Assembly: GCA_949358305.1 (NCBI GenBank)
Contig: OX442315.1
Location: 10,318,427-10,382,426, forward strand
Source of the DNA: Strigamia acuminata
Taxonomy: Eukaryota; Arthropoda; Chilopoda; Geophilomorpha; Linotaeniidae
Length of the DNA: 64,000 bases
Direction of reading: 5' to 3'
The notes beneath the pieces are model-generated. The model was not told the DNA's origin. It saw nothing but the letters and a program-made list of their open reading frames with translations, and did no database searches. The position numbers and the translations under genes were made by a program. Below, piece after piece: positions 33,644 to 46,400 of this stretch (within the stretch, counting starts at the first letter, position 1; every line of letters starts with the position of its first letter).

Positions 33644-34617
33644 TACCTGCACTTTCTCATTTATATCAACAACACATTTTCCAGACAGTTTCATAATGTT
33701 CCAATTTTTTTCTAGTTACAAACTCATTTCTTCACGAGTCCAGACGCCGTATCTGTATTTTTATTTCCAATTAATATTCATTTTTTAAATAGATGTACGT
33801 TACAAGATGTTACTCACCATTTGTTTAAACAATTGCATAAACATTCATGAATTGTGAGACTGAAACTGCACTGATTCGTTCGAATTCGGAGGTTTTCATA
33901 AAAACACCTAAAAAAGCAAAATTTTGTTCAATTTTATTCACGACAATTTCTCTTAATTGGTTTTGAATAAGCAAAAAAAATAATCTGCTGCATCATAGTT
34001 AAGCACGTCTCCAGAGTTTGGACAACGCTCGTTGAGAGAATCATTTCTAAATTTATTAAACGCTAGGGTCCACTAACCTTATTATCAATATCAATGTCCA
34101 ATGTCCAACTAAACCAAGGTACCTAAAACTAAAACCTAAAACCTAAACGCAAGAACACCTTTCACCGCCATCTTGTTTGCACTTCTCCTTCTGGTGGCGA
34201 AAGAAGAAATGATTTAACAAAATTACAGAGTAGGTTTGTTTCCTTTGACCGTGTCGCCATCTAGAGGCTGAATGGAGAACTAGATAATTTCTCACATTGA
34301 TAAATATCGTCGTTTTTCATCTTATAAAAGTTAGAAAATTTGGATACAACGATAAATTTAAAATGTAAAACAAAATAGAAGTTGGTAAAACTGCATTTTC
34401 ATTGGAAAACGATACTATTTATTAAATCAATGCAGGAAGGACTTTGCAGAGATTTGTTGTGATTGCTACAGTGTGCACGTGTCTCTGTTCATTGACTACC
34501 GTAGTTGTGTTTGTGCGCTTGAAACTTCACTGCGTTGTATTGTGATTACATTTAAATTGGTTGCGTATGGAATTTTTACATGGGACTTTATTTTGCAAAC
34601 AAAATTTAAAAGAATTA
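33644..34617. other. intergenic, nothing recognised
   Basis: AT-rich. A short ACCTAAAAC tandem stretch lies near 34,118-34,150. No gene-like ORF. Confidence 0.4.
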
Positions 34618-34643
34618 TCAATTCAAAGGCTGAATGTCAAGTA

Positions 34644-34689
34644 AAAAAATAAAAAAATAAAAATAAAAAAAAAAAAAAAAAAAAAAAAA
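34644..34689 (-). terminator. poly-T RNA polymerase III terminator
   Basis: On the minus strand the tRNA 3' end is followed after three bases by an uninterrupted T run of more than 20 bases and further T-rich sequence. This is far longer than the four to six T that suffice. Confidence 0.8.
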
Positions 34690-34692
34690 GTT

Positions 34693-34806
34693 TGTCAGAA
34701 GTGGGATTTGAACCCACGCCCACATTCGTGGACCAGAAATCACATGACCAACCTGGTTGGCAAGGAAACTTGAGTCTGGCGCCTTAGACCGCTCGGCCAT
34801 CCTGAC
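34693..34806 (-). tRNA. tRNA-Leu-CAA: tRNA-Leu(CAA) with intron
   Basis: On the minus strand GTCAGGA pairs with TTCTGAC as acceptor stem. A D arm follows (A box GGCCGAGCGGTCTAAGG), then the anticodon arm CCAGA-CT-CAA-G. A 30-nt intron sits in the canonical position after base 37 (34768-34739), then TCTGG, a long variable arm (TCCACGAATGTGGGC) typical of Leu, and the T arm GTGGGTTCAAATCCCAC (B box). The anticodon is at 34772-34770 and the discriminator A at 34693. The intron in Leu-CAA is a usual animal feature. Confidence 0.95.
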
Positions 34807-35208
34807 TACATATATTGTTGACCTGCAAGACTCTTGTATCTGGAAAAAAGAGAATTAGAGAGAGAAACCAACAATTGTCAAGAATTCTCAACTTTTTATT
34901 GTTTAGCTGAAAATACAATTTTTAACAGTTTGTGTAAATCACATTGCAGTAAATATTACATCATTACATATTACACTCTAAAACAATTAGGACATGTGCA
35001 CAGTTAATAAAGGAAGAATATGAGCCAAGTTTTAACGTGTTTCTTTACATTACTGAAAACTGTGTACAGCAACCACTAATCGTGCCAAACGTGTTTGGTT
35101 TAATTCACACTGATATGGCTGTAGATTAGGTTTTACAAACTTTGTAAATGGTGAAAATCTTATAGCATTTTATACTGAATTTTTAATGTGTTTAAATTCT
35201 GCCTCTAG
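34807..35208. other. intergenic between the tRNA and gene B
   Basis: AT-rich, no ORF. It is the 3' flank of gene B; no clear AATAAA directly after the gene B stop. Confidence 0.4.
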
Positions 35209-38200
35209 TCAGAATTTGTTAAGAAAAGAGAAAATTTTGGAAATGTGATTCAAAAGTGAGAAAAACGATAATCCCAAAAAGAATCCGAGAGTAGATCCAA
35301 TATCGCAGACAAGTTTTTCAAATGGTAGAACTAGTTCCTCTTTGAATACTTCTCGGAAATTACTTTCCAATTCATAACGCGAAAATAGAAAGGATTGGTT
35401 AATGAATCCTGAGAATGTTTGGTCATATTCCACTTGAGGAATGTAAAAAGTGTGTTGACACGGAGGATGACACCTACATTTACTCTTCAAAACCTCCTTC
35501 AAGTAAGTTTTGATAACTCGCTTAGCCGAGGTTGAATTGGTACAAGAAGGCAACGAAGAGTTGGTTGTAAACGGTAAACTGATGATGATAAACAAAATGA
35601 AAACATAAAACAAAAACAAAATTATGTATATCTTTAAACCTGCATGAAATGTTTTGTCCGTTTTTCATTAGACAGTCGTCCTCACATTTTCTAAATTTGT
35701 CCATGTCTACACAAGGCTTGTTTGGTGTTTTCAACCGTGAAAACTGGTAATTAAATGTAACAGTAGTTGGAATAAATACGACTATACTCTGGCCGAGTTA
35801 ATAGTGCGCTATTTCTCATTGGTCCAGCCTTATTACTCCTAACTGTGGACTGTGTACTACCACCAGGAAAAGTAGTTTTGTTATGTTTTTAATTTGCTAG
35901 ATTATTATAATGAGTGAAATTGTGAGTGTTTGGACGGACGCCACGTGGTCGGGGGAGAGACACGGGATGCTGGACACAACAAACACGATGATTATCCACC
36001 GAAATACGACCAAAGACACAGGTTTAGTTATACAGGGTTTGTCAAAAGTCTGGAAACACCTTTTTTTCTTGAAAATGGCCGAAGATATATCAATTCTTGT
36101 GATGTAGGCATATAGGAAGTCGATGGTGGGCTATCCAGTGGTGACCTTCAATTTGGCCGGAAAGGGCATCTTCCAGGTCATTCACTTCCTAACTTTTAAA
36201 CCGCAAAATTTCCGGTTACAAAGTTGTAGAGCACCATCAAATTAGTACTATCCAACTTCTTTTAGTCACCTTAATTTAAATGGTTTTATTAAAAAAAGAA
36301 AACAAATCAGCAAATTGAAATTTTTTATTCTTATGAAAATAAAATAATTTAGACATTAAAAAAAGATAGTGGTTTTTCTTGTTTACTTACATAATAATGC
36401 AAATTCGAATACATTTATTGAAGAAATTCAGTATTTTTGCAGCAGAAATTTAATTTTTGCCACAATGGCTGACCTTATTTCAGCTGATTTGTTTTCATTT
36501 TAAAATGAAAACATTTAACTCAATATGACTAAGATAAGTTGGATAGTACTAATTTGATGGTGCTCTACAACTTTGTAATTGGAAATTTTACAATTTAAAA
36601 GTTAGGAATTGAATGACCTTGAAGATGATCTTCCGGGTCAAATTTAAGGTCACCACTGGATAGCCCACCATCAACTTCCTATATGCCTAAATAAATAGAA
36701 TTGATATATCTTCGGTCAGTTTCAAGAAAAAAAAGGTGTTTCCAGACTTTTGACTCACCCTGTATAGAATAGCTTTATTGTTGTCTAGGGGTATGATTGG
36801 TGTCTCAGGTGTATGTCCCAATGCGATGGCTGCGGACAGCCATCCCTACCGGTAGCAAGACCACGTGGCACGGCGACCATTAGCCGCATGACACGCGTGG
36901 TCAGAATACAGTTCGGCTGCGTCGTCATAGCGTTCACAGAGAACGCAGGACGAACGCTGCTTACACGACGCTCAGGTGCCAGTAGGCGACAGAGTCGCCA
37001 CGCCGATCAGTTGGGTCATCGTCGTAGTTAGTTTGGAAGAGAGGTCGTGGAATCGACCGTTCGCCTTGCTGGCTAGTAGAGAACTCCTTGGACTCTTGGC
37101 CTCTGTCGGGACCACCCACTTCCAGAAGGGCACTTCCGAGTCCCGATTGGTGAAACCAACGGCCCGCAGCTCCACCTGGTGCGGGGGACCGCACCAGGCC
37201 GCGCACCAGAGACACGAGTGGCGCAAGAAGGAAAAAATGTAAATTTTTAAAGCGCGAATATATTAATTTATGGCAAAATTCTCATGAATGTCTGGATGGG
37301 GTGAGTCTAACCAGGCCAAATTGAGGATAAATAATAAAAATAAAGGAAATAAAACAAAATAAAATAATAAATTTAGATTTTAGAGAAAACGAAACAATTT
37401 CAAAAAATCAAAACAATTTCCTAACAAAATGGGGAAAAATTATGGAGGAGGCGCAAAATGCGTTCAAAATTTCAAAAATTTCTACTGTCTAAAGTCAGGA
37501 CCGTGACAAATGTTTCATGCTGTCAAAATACATGTTTGTTCAGTTGGTTCAGCTTATTGGTTGCTTTGTCAGGAAAGCAAGCAATTTTTGAATTTTTTTA
37601 TTGGTTGATCACGAATTAAATATAATTACAGTTACGATAGGCCTTTTGATCTTAAAAAGTGAAACTTACAGATTGCCTTGTGAAAATGACGTGCATCCAC
37701 GAATTATGCGGATGAATCATGTAAGTGGCAAAATCCAGTCGACTTTCTGTTGTCATCAAGAAAATCTAAAATTGAAAATAAAATAACAGCATGCCGACAA
37801 TTTTAATACAAAGACAGTTTAATACAAAGAATGGACCTACTTTAGAATGCGAATTGCAACCTCTATTCTCAATCAATTGCAAGATGCAGACATAACCTGT
37901 TGCTATATTGTACTGCACCTCATCTAAAATGATATTCGATTACTTACTTACTTATTTTATAGAAAAATGCAGTAGTAGATAATTTTACCATATTTGACTT
38001 TAGTGCAATCTCCAAATATGGTCGAAACAGAAGTTTTACTTCCTTCCTCTTGGTTTACAAAGGAGGCATCCATTTGAATGGCACCCTGCATTAGAAAATA
38101 AATTACATTTAAAGTAACATGTTGACAGAACCCACAACTTGCTGCCCTTTATAAAGAAACGTACCAAGGGCAAAAAACTGCCGATGTTAGACGAAGCTTC

Positions 38201-40515
38201 CCACAAACCATCTGCATCGCCAGAAAAATTCGACGGTGGGTCGAGTAATTCGGCAATGCTCAATTTCTCAACACACTTTTCATCCAAACTGTTGTTTTTG
38301 ATTACTTTTACTTTTTCATCAATTATAGCATCATTCTCATTGCAAATAAGTAACGTCGGGATTTGAACGAGCTGGTCTTCCACTACTTCAATTGTGGTGT
38401 AAACAGGAAATGAATAAAACGACATTATGCGACTGCTGACTTGATAAATGCAGACACAAATGCACGAAAGCACAATCAATGCTTTGATCCTCATTAATAA
38501 CCGGTGGGAATAAGTGTTATCTACGTGTGACAATGTGAATTCATTTTGTTTGTCTACAATTTTATGAATTTGGTGAATAATTTTCTTTTCCCAACTCTTT
38601 TTCCACTTTCGGGACATGACCATCTTCTTGTACTGCTTCTGTGCTCTGCGAATGATGACTTCGACAAAACCCAAACACGAAACTCCGATGTACAAGCCAA
38701 TGAAGCCTCCAGTGTCACACAGCAGAGCAATGATGTCATAACAGAATTGCTCGGACAAAGTGAGTCTTTGATTGCTGAATGAAGAAAGTGTCAAAGTGTT
38801 ATCGAAAACATTCTCGAAATGTTGATGAGCAATTATCATAATTTTATTGCATCCTCTAGCACAACTGCAGTTGTAATTCGGATTGATACGTAGAATTTCT
38901 TTTTGAATTTCTTTCATATACGTGCAGGTCAAATTATTTGCAATGCATTCTTTAAGATCAAAATCGGACATGTACGGCAATCTGAAATGATTTTATTGAA
39001 TATTATGCAGCCGCAATATAAAAGTGATGGAGTTTTCTATCAAAGGTTAGTTTACTTAGACACGAACACGAATGAATGAAAAAGCGAGAAAGTCGTGCAG
39101 TAAAGTCAGGCAAAAACTAACCAAACACAAAACAGACAACTTCCTGACTTTACGCGACGGCTTTGCTAATTTTGGGATAATTGTATTTACTTGCAAAGAG
39201 GTTTGATGTCAGTTGATATAAATTTTTTGAAACACGAGTGATGGCATTCTAGCTCTTCATGTTCTTCCACACAAGGAAAATTTCTTCTGTTTAGGAATTT
39301 GTACTGAAACCACAAATTACGTTTTTCTTATCTTATCTTGTTAGAATGAGCATAAATCTGAAGTAACGTACTCTCTTAATTGTAAATAATAATTCAGAAT
39401 GCTTCAATACAGATGAAATGCGCAGCATAGATGTACCAACATATCTATTAGTTTTATTCTTTGCTTGTAAGTTGACCTTTTAGCATTTGCCAATAGAATA
39501 TGTGATTAAAAATGTAATTTTGTTCATTCTTATCTGGTAGCAGAATTTTAATTCGTTGTGGGATGTCATATTTTAATCCCAATGCCTAATTGGCCCTTGG
39601 ATACCAATAATGAACTAAAATTCTGCATAGTCGTGATAATAACTCTACCATTACAGATCCTAAAGTATATCTATCGATTTCATTTTCTATTTCACCGAAA
39701 TCAAGCGTGTTATACTTAATGATAATTTTTGCTTGGCAATCAACTGGTAATTTTCTCTCTAACAAAGATCAAGAATTTAATGAAAATTTTGTTCTTGTTT
39801 TCGAATTTGTAATACTTACCGGTTGTTATTAGCAATTGACTTCCGAGTAGAAAATTCATTTCATCAATAACTACATTGCTCCGAGTGTCGACACACGTTC
39901 CTTTAGATCCCTGCAATGACTTATTACCAATATAAGCTCGTATTATGTTACAACTCCTCATAGGTTTACCTTTCCATCGGATATGGTTGTGTTTCTTATT
40001 AATGGCCTAATTCTTCTGGCATTCCATACGGAACTGATGTTTCTTTTTTCATCTAGAAAGAAACGTGGCGTAGTTGCTCTGCATTCACTTACTGTTTGGG
40101 GAAAAAAAAACAATTTTAAAGATATCACTTTTTTTAGACGTTTTATTTGCTAATATTTACCATTCGGATATGCATTTCTATATGATTTAAGCTCTATAGC
40201 ACTTTGGATAGTTCCAAAACTAAAGATACCGATGGATATTCCTGGAAAGTTCTCGTTTTCGTTTATGACGGCGGAAACTTTGACCGGTGAGGAGACGTAG
40301 TATTTGATCCGGTCAAATGTCTGGTAGATGCACACTGACACGACTAACGCAGTAATTAAATGCCAAATCACAGAATAAAAATGACGGAATTTGTTCTTGC
40401 AGGTTTGAGGAAATCGAGGGAGTAAATGGGGAACTTCAAAGTCCATTTTTATATAATCTGAGATCATTTTCTTCATTTTTTTTACGTACTTGCGATGTCT
40501 GATTGCAGGCGCCAT
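35209..40515 (-). CDS. two-unit (tandem-fused) DEG/ENaC channel gene B, 818 aa
   Basis: Paralogue of genes A and C with the same 12-exon plan. Exons (minus): 40515-40161, 40091-39970, 39910-39820, 39758-39655, 39476-39372, 39303-39191, 38981-38165, 38085-37989, 37923-37841, 37765-37670, 35743-35640, 35578-35209; sum 2457 nt, in frame, GT-AG throughout. Exon 7 is open from unit 1 TM2 (filter GVS) through the basic linker into the unit 2 first TM. The final exon holds the unit 2 TM2 (filter GLS). Start ATG is the MAPAI methionine, aligned with gene A. Intron 10 is enlarged to 1.9 kb by a dispersed repeat and a MITE. Exons 8-9 with introns 7-9 are almost identical to gene A. Confidence 0.85.
35916..37240 (+). 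repeat. dispersed repeat (TGTCTAGGGGT family), interrupted, in intron 10 of gene B
   Basis: Begins GTGAGTGTTTGGACGGACGC and continues after a MITE with TTTATTGTTGTCTAGGGGTA and a GC-rich 3' part. It matches the inverted copy at about 40,830-41,690. Non-coding; class unknown. Confidence 0.55.
36033..36762. mobile_element. 730-bp mariner-like MITE with long inverted repeats
   Basis: Inverted arms of about 230 bp (left begins CAGGGTTTGTCAAAAGTCTG), flanked by TA at 36031-36032 and 36763-36764. It splits the dispersed repeat; the inverted copy near 41.5 kb lacks it. No transposase. Confidence 0.75.
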
Positions 40516-40829
40516 GGTGTATGCACTTTCTCAGATGTGAAAGTGTTTCAAAACGTTTTTATGGTTATTGTAAACATTTTGTTGCCATGAGGTTTTAATA
40601 GTTTCCTGCTTTTAATTTTATGTCTTTTTTAACAACGGATGCATAAAAATGTTTGAAAACATGTTGTTCATGCACTAAAACTTCCACTATTGAATTTGTA
40701 GCTAAAAATATTTAATTTGGTAATTTTGTTTATGGAGCCTTGCTGGCTTCTCTCGAATTTCTTTTTTAATAAATACCACCACTTAAAAATATTTAGTATT
40801 TTTAATCACTCTGGTTTTGCAAGCGCCAA
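40516..40829. other. 5' flank of gene B
   Basis: Shares sequence with the 5' flank of gene C (blocks ATAAAAATG... and CTTCCACTATTGAATTTGTAG), so it is part of the duplicated unit. No core promoter identified. Confidence 0.4.
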
Positions 40830-41690
40830 ACGAGCCTGCTGTGTCTTGGAGGTGAAAACTCCCTAGGGTCACCCCAATTTGGCTGGGGTGAGCCACAAAT
40901 TAACCGTTTTTGTGCAACAATTCCCTTTGTTGCATCAAAACACGCGCAGATATGAAGTGTGCCGAGCTCAAATTTAGAGTTTTGACACACTTGAATTCAC
41001 CTACAAACAAACAACACACTTTCTTGTCATGTGACCAGCTGCCCATGCAGGCTGTGTCACTTACCTGCAACACACGGCACTCCACAGCTTTGGCGCACCA
41101 CGTGTTTCTTGTGCACAACCTGTTGCGGTCCCCCGCAACCAGGTGGAGCTGCGGGCCGTTGGCTTCGGCCAATTGGGCCCCGAAAGTGCCCTTCCGGAAG
41201 TGGTGGGGCCCCGCAGAAGCCAAGTAGTTCTCGATTACCCAGCGTGATGAACGGTCGCTTCTGTGATCACTCCTCCACGCTGAATATGACAATGAATCCG
41301 ACGATCAGCGTGGCGACTCTGTCGCCCACCAGGACCTGAGCGTCCAAGTAAGCCACGTCCGTCTCTCGTTCGCATGAACGCTACGACGGCGTGGCTGAAC
41401 TGAATACCGACCACGCATGTCATGGCGGCCATTGGCGGCTGTGCCACGCGGTCCGGTTAGGGCTGGCTGAGCTCAGCCATCGCATTGGGAAATGCACTGG
41501 GAGACCCCACATCATACCCCTAGACATAATAAAGCTTACCTTAAACTAAACTTGTGTCTCTTGTGTATTTTGGAAGTATCTTTTATCGTGTGTGTTGTGT
41601 CCAGCGTCCCGTGGCTCTCCCCCGACCACGTGGCGTCCGTCCAAACACTCACAGTCACTGCTCTGCCACTGCAAGTGCTGACTGTTAACG
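40830..41690 (-). repeat. dispersed repeat (TGTCTAGGGGT family), inverted copy upstream of gene B
   Basis: On the minus strand it repeats the order seen at 35,916-37,240: GTGAGTGTTTGGACGGACGC, then TTATTATGTCTAGGGGTATG, then the GC-rich part. It shows the empty site of the 730-bp MITE. Confidence 0.55.
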
Positions 41691-43452
41691 TTTAGGTGAT
41701 TTGAGACATCTGCCATTTTCGCTAAGCCAGCAAAGTCAGCGCTTTCATTGTGTCTATCAACACCAGTTAATACACGCACTTTTTGTGATTGTAAGCTCTG
41801 CTTGGGGAAGCAGAGCTCTTACTCGCCGCCATCGTTGAGGACCACCATGAGCTGCTCCGGAGTCGACGCCATCGCCGCTGTCAGTGAGTAAAAAAGGAGA
41901 AGACGCCGCCCCACCATTTTCATTTCCTTTATTTCCATTTCATTTCATTGTATTTCATTTCTTATTATTAGCTTCAATTATTATTATCATTTTCATTGTA
42001 TAATTTCCATTTAATAAATTATTGTTTTATTAAAGACTTTTAATATTTGTGTGTTTGTTTCAACTTCCAGTGCACAGTAGCACCACCACTGGTGTATTTA
42101 AACTAAAATGGATGTTTAAATCTGCTTCGTTTTTAATTATAAAGTGCTCAATAAATTCTGAAACCTGGCTAATCCTGGTTAAAATAAAATTCCTGTCTGC
42201 CCATATACTTTGTTTTTCCATTTTAATGTGGAAAAGTCCATTAGTTTGCGGTACACGGCAATCACGAAAAAATCTGCGGTAGTAGCGGACTCTGGCGGCG
42301 ATTTGAAAAACCAATATAAAAGCCTTTTCCAAAAAAGTAATTTTTTAAATTTACTTGTTAAATTACTTATTTTACTCCCAGACAACCTTAATTATTATTT
42401 CCACGACTAAGAGAGTTTAACTGCATCAGAACTGTGAAATAACCCGGATCACAGCAACCCAAACAGGCCCGTTCCTACGGAGTAGTGTGCTCTCCTGTTT
42501 TTGGCATGTTGGTGCTCCTAGCAACCCCACCTCCTAAAAATTGAATTTTCAATTGAAAAGTTTGTTACTGTGATTTTTGGCGTTTTGATTCAATCAATTT
42601 GACAAAACCGATCTTTTGTCTGTGTCCTAAAACATGATGAAACCATGAACCAAGGTTCCTTGATTAATGATGAAACACGCTTTTTAAAATTTTTATTGCT
42701 CTTGATCAAAATGTGCGACCAGGCCAATGTTAGTACAAGATTTTTAATGTGAGATTTTATACACAGAGAAAAATTTTAATAACTACCTACTATTGCAAAT
42801 CACAGCCAATAAAGGGAAAGATACTTCTGATAAAAATCTTACTGTATTTTGTACTTAAGCTTAGTACTCAGAAGATCATCTGCTAACAAAAGTGTACACC
42901 CACAGACTTTTCTGTGTGTGTAGACTTGAGAGAAAAGCCTATCGGAATCAACTGGTAGCAGAACAAGTGCCAGTCTGTCACACCAGACTTTTTGTGGTAC
43001 TCATAGCTCTATGCAACAGAAAAGAAATGGTGAATGGCCATGAAGAAGAAACAAGATGGATGCCAATAAAATTTTTAAGGCTACTTGGTAATTTTATTTA
43101 TAAACTAATAATCGATTTTTATAAATAGAATATACAGTTGTTTGCATTTGTTGGCAGAACTGATTGCTGCCATATTTGAGACCGGTGAAAAAAAATTACT
43201 ACCGGTCACAAATTGTCAAGACCGATCGCTACTCTCTGATCCTGGAAACTTGCATCGACATGTCAGAAAGTTAATTTTTTATGTCACAGATCATATCTCA
43301 CAGACATTCCAAGACTGGAATAAAATTTGTGAGTAACAGTTTTTTCTGTAGGCGAAATTTCTGTGCGCAGACTGGTTTCCTGCATAGGAAACTCCTTATG
43401 AGTACTAAGTTTTAATATTGAATATTTTTAAATTCTGATTCAAATTTATTTT
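41691..43452. other. intergenic between genes B and C
   Basis: No gene recognised. A short hairpin AAGCTCTGCTTGGGGAAGCAGAGCT lies near 41,790. The stretch about 42,440-42,560 resembles 50,790-50,905 upstream of gene C (AACAGG...GTAGTG...TGTTGGTGC...CCTCCTAAAAA), marking the outer part of the duplicated unit. Confidence 0.4.
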
Positions 43453-46400
43453 TTACAGAATTTTGTGAGAAATATTGGAAATTTGATTCAAAAGTGAGAA
43501 AAACGATAATCCCAGAAAGAATCCGAGAGTAGATCCGATATCGCAGACAAGTTTTTCAAATGGTAGAACTAGTTCCTCTTTGAATACTTCTCGGAAATTA
43601 CTTTCCAATTCATAACGCGAAAATAGAAGAAATTTATCAATGAGTGCTGGGAATGTCTGGTCATATTCCACTTGAGGAATGTAAAAAGTGTGTTGACACG
43701 GAGGATGACACCTACATTTGGTCTTCAAAACCTCCCTCAAGTAAGTTTTGATAACTCGCTTAGCCGAGGTTGAATTGGTGCAAGAAGGCAACGAAGAGTT
43801 GGTTGTGAATGGTAAACTGATAATGATAAACAAAATGAAAACATGAGGCAAAAACAAAAGTATGTATATCTTTAAACCTGCATGAAATGTTTTGTCTGTT
43901 TTCCATTAGACAGTCGACCTCACATTTTCTAAATTCTTCCATGTCTACACAAGGTTTGTGTGGCGTTTGCAACCGTAAAAACTGGTAATTAATAGTAATA
44001 ATATTTGTAGTAATGTGACACAGAATTTTCCAAAAGTGAAACTTACAGATTTTCGTGCAAAAATGACGTTCAGAAATGAATTATGTGGGTGAATCATGTA
44101 AGTGGCAAAATCCATTTCATTTTCTGTTGCCATTAAGAAAATCTAAAATTGAAAATAAAATTAAAAATAAAATAACACTGTATCGTACAACAGTTTAATA
44201 CGAATAATGGACCTACTTTAGAATGTGAATTGCAACCTCTATTCTCAATCGATTGCAATATGCAGACATAACCTGTTGCTATATTGTACTGCACCTCATC
44301 TAAGGTGATATTCTATTACTAACTTACTTATTTTATAGAAAAATGCAGTATTAGATAATTTTACCATATTTGACTTTAGTGCAATCTCCAAATATGGTCG
44401 AAAAAGAAGTTTTATTTCCTTCGTTTTGGTTTATAAAGGAGGCATCTATATTGACAGCGTGCTGTATAAGAAAATAAATTATGTTCAGAGTAATATCTCG
44501 TCAGAACCCACAACTTGCTGCTCTTTATAAACATACCAAGGGCCAAAAACTGTCGATGTTAGACGAGGCTTCCCACAAACCATCTGCATCGCCAGCAAAT
44601 CCTGAGGGTGGGTCGAGTAATTCAGCAATGCTCAACTTGTCAAAACATCTTTCATCCAAACTCTTGTTTTTGACGACTTCTTCTTTTTCATTAATCACAG
44701 CATCAGCCTCGTTGCAAATAAGTAATGTTGGGATTTGAACTAGCCGGTCTTCCACTACTTCAATTATGGTGCAGACATTAAACGAGTAAAACGACATTAT
44801 ACGACTGCTGACTTGGTAAAGGCAAAGACAAACTAATAAAACCCGAATTAATCCTCTGAAGTATGAATGAGAATTGACCACACGTGACAATGCATATTCA
44901 TTTTTTCTGATTACAATTTCCTGAATTTGTTGAAACATTTTCTTTTCAAAACATCTTTTCCACTTTCGGAATAACGCCATCTTCTTGTACTGCTTTTGTG
45001 CTCTACGAGTGATGACTTCGACAAAACCCAAACACGAAACTCCGATGTACAAGCCTATGAAGCCTCCAGTGTCGCACAACAGAGCAATGATGTCGTAACA
45101 AAATTGCTCTGACAAAGTGAGTCTTTGATTGCTGAATGAAGAAATTGTCAAAGTGTTATCGATGACATTATCGAAATGTTGCTGAGCAATTATCATCATT
45201 TTACTGCATCCTCTTGCACAATTGCAGTCGTAATGCGGATTGATACGTTTCATTTTTGTTTGAATATCTTTCATATACATGCAGGTCAAATTATTTGCAA
45301 TGCACTCTTTAAGATCTAAATCAGGCATGTAAGGTAATCTGAAATAATTTTATTCAATATTATGCAGCGGTAATAGGAAAGTATAGTAAGATTAGCACGA
45401 AATAATGTTTTCTCGCAAAGGCTAGTGTACAATGCTGAAAACATATTGTTCGCAATCAAGGTTGCATAAATCAGTTGAACACAACATACAAAAGTGCATT
45501 GAAAATTTTCAATTCTGAATTTGCTTCGGTGCATTGTGATCAGAAACTGGGCAAAAAAATTAAATTTTTCTTCTTTAATTTGGTCACAACTTTTTTGATT
45601 CTTTAAATGGAGTTGCATTCGAATATAACACAAAGCTTTGTCATGAACCAGCTTTATATAAAGGGGTAAACGCGTTCTGAATTACTCACCGGTCAAGATA
45701 CAAGAAGAGCCTAGCCGTAATCAAAGGCCCGTTTATTGATCGTATGCCTGAAGTGTGGCGGCAAACTACTCCCTCGCTAGATCTGTGACTGGATATGGTC
45801 CCGCCCAGGTGGTTGGGGTTTTACCACTCGGGATGGGACGCATATCGTTCACGTAAGAACGAGACAGGGACTCAGATTGTTGGGTATTAGCCTTTAATCG
45901 TTGTCTAGGGGTTGAGTCACCTATCTCACTGTGCGGTGCCGCTAGGCACGCTGCACCGGCGACCGACCCGTCACACACAGGGCGTAACCCACATGGGTGA
46001 CGTGGTATGACGCCTCGGACAAACACTTTGCCGCACTTATCCGTACAACCCATGTAGCCACTCATGGTACTGCAGCAGTTATCTCAACCTGCCACTGAGC
46101 ATCACAGTGGTGAGTGGTGAGAGGAGCAGAGTCGGCAGTTGTCTCTGCCATTGTTAGGACCGTGGCAGCTACACCTGGCACGTCTTCACTCTCGGCTCCC
46201 TCAGCAACGTCTCTCTCTCAGCACACCACTCTGCTCTGTACCTCCCCTGCTAGGCCGGTCCACTCCTCCAAGAGGGGGACGGCTTGGGGCCGCCAGGCGG
46301 TGTGTGGAGTGACGTAGGCCACTAGGGTGGCCAAACGGTCACAGATCTGTCACAAATTATAGCACGAGTTTCTTGGAACTGTAAAAAGGAAGAGAAATGG

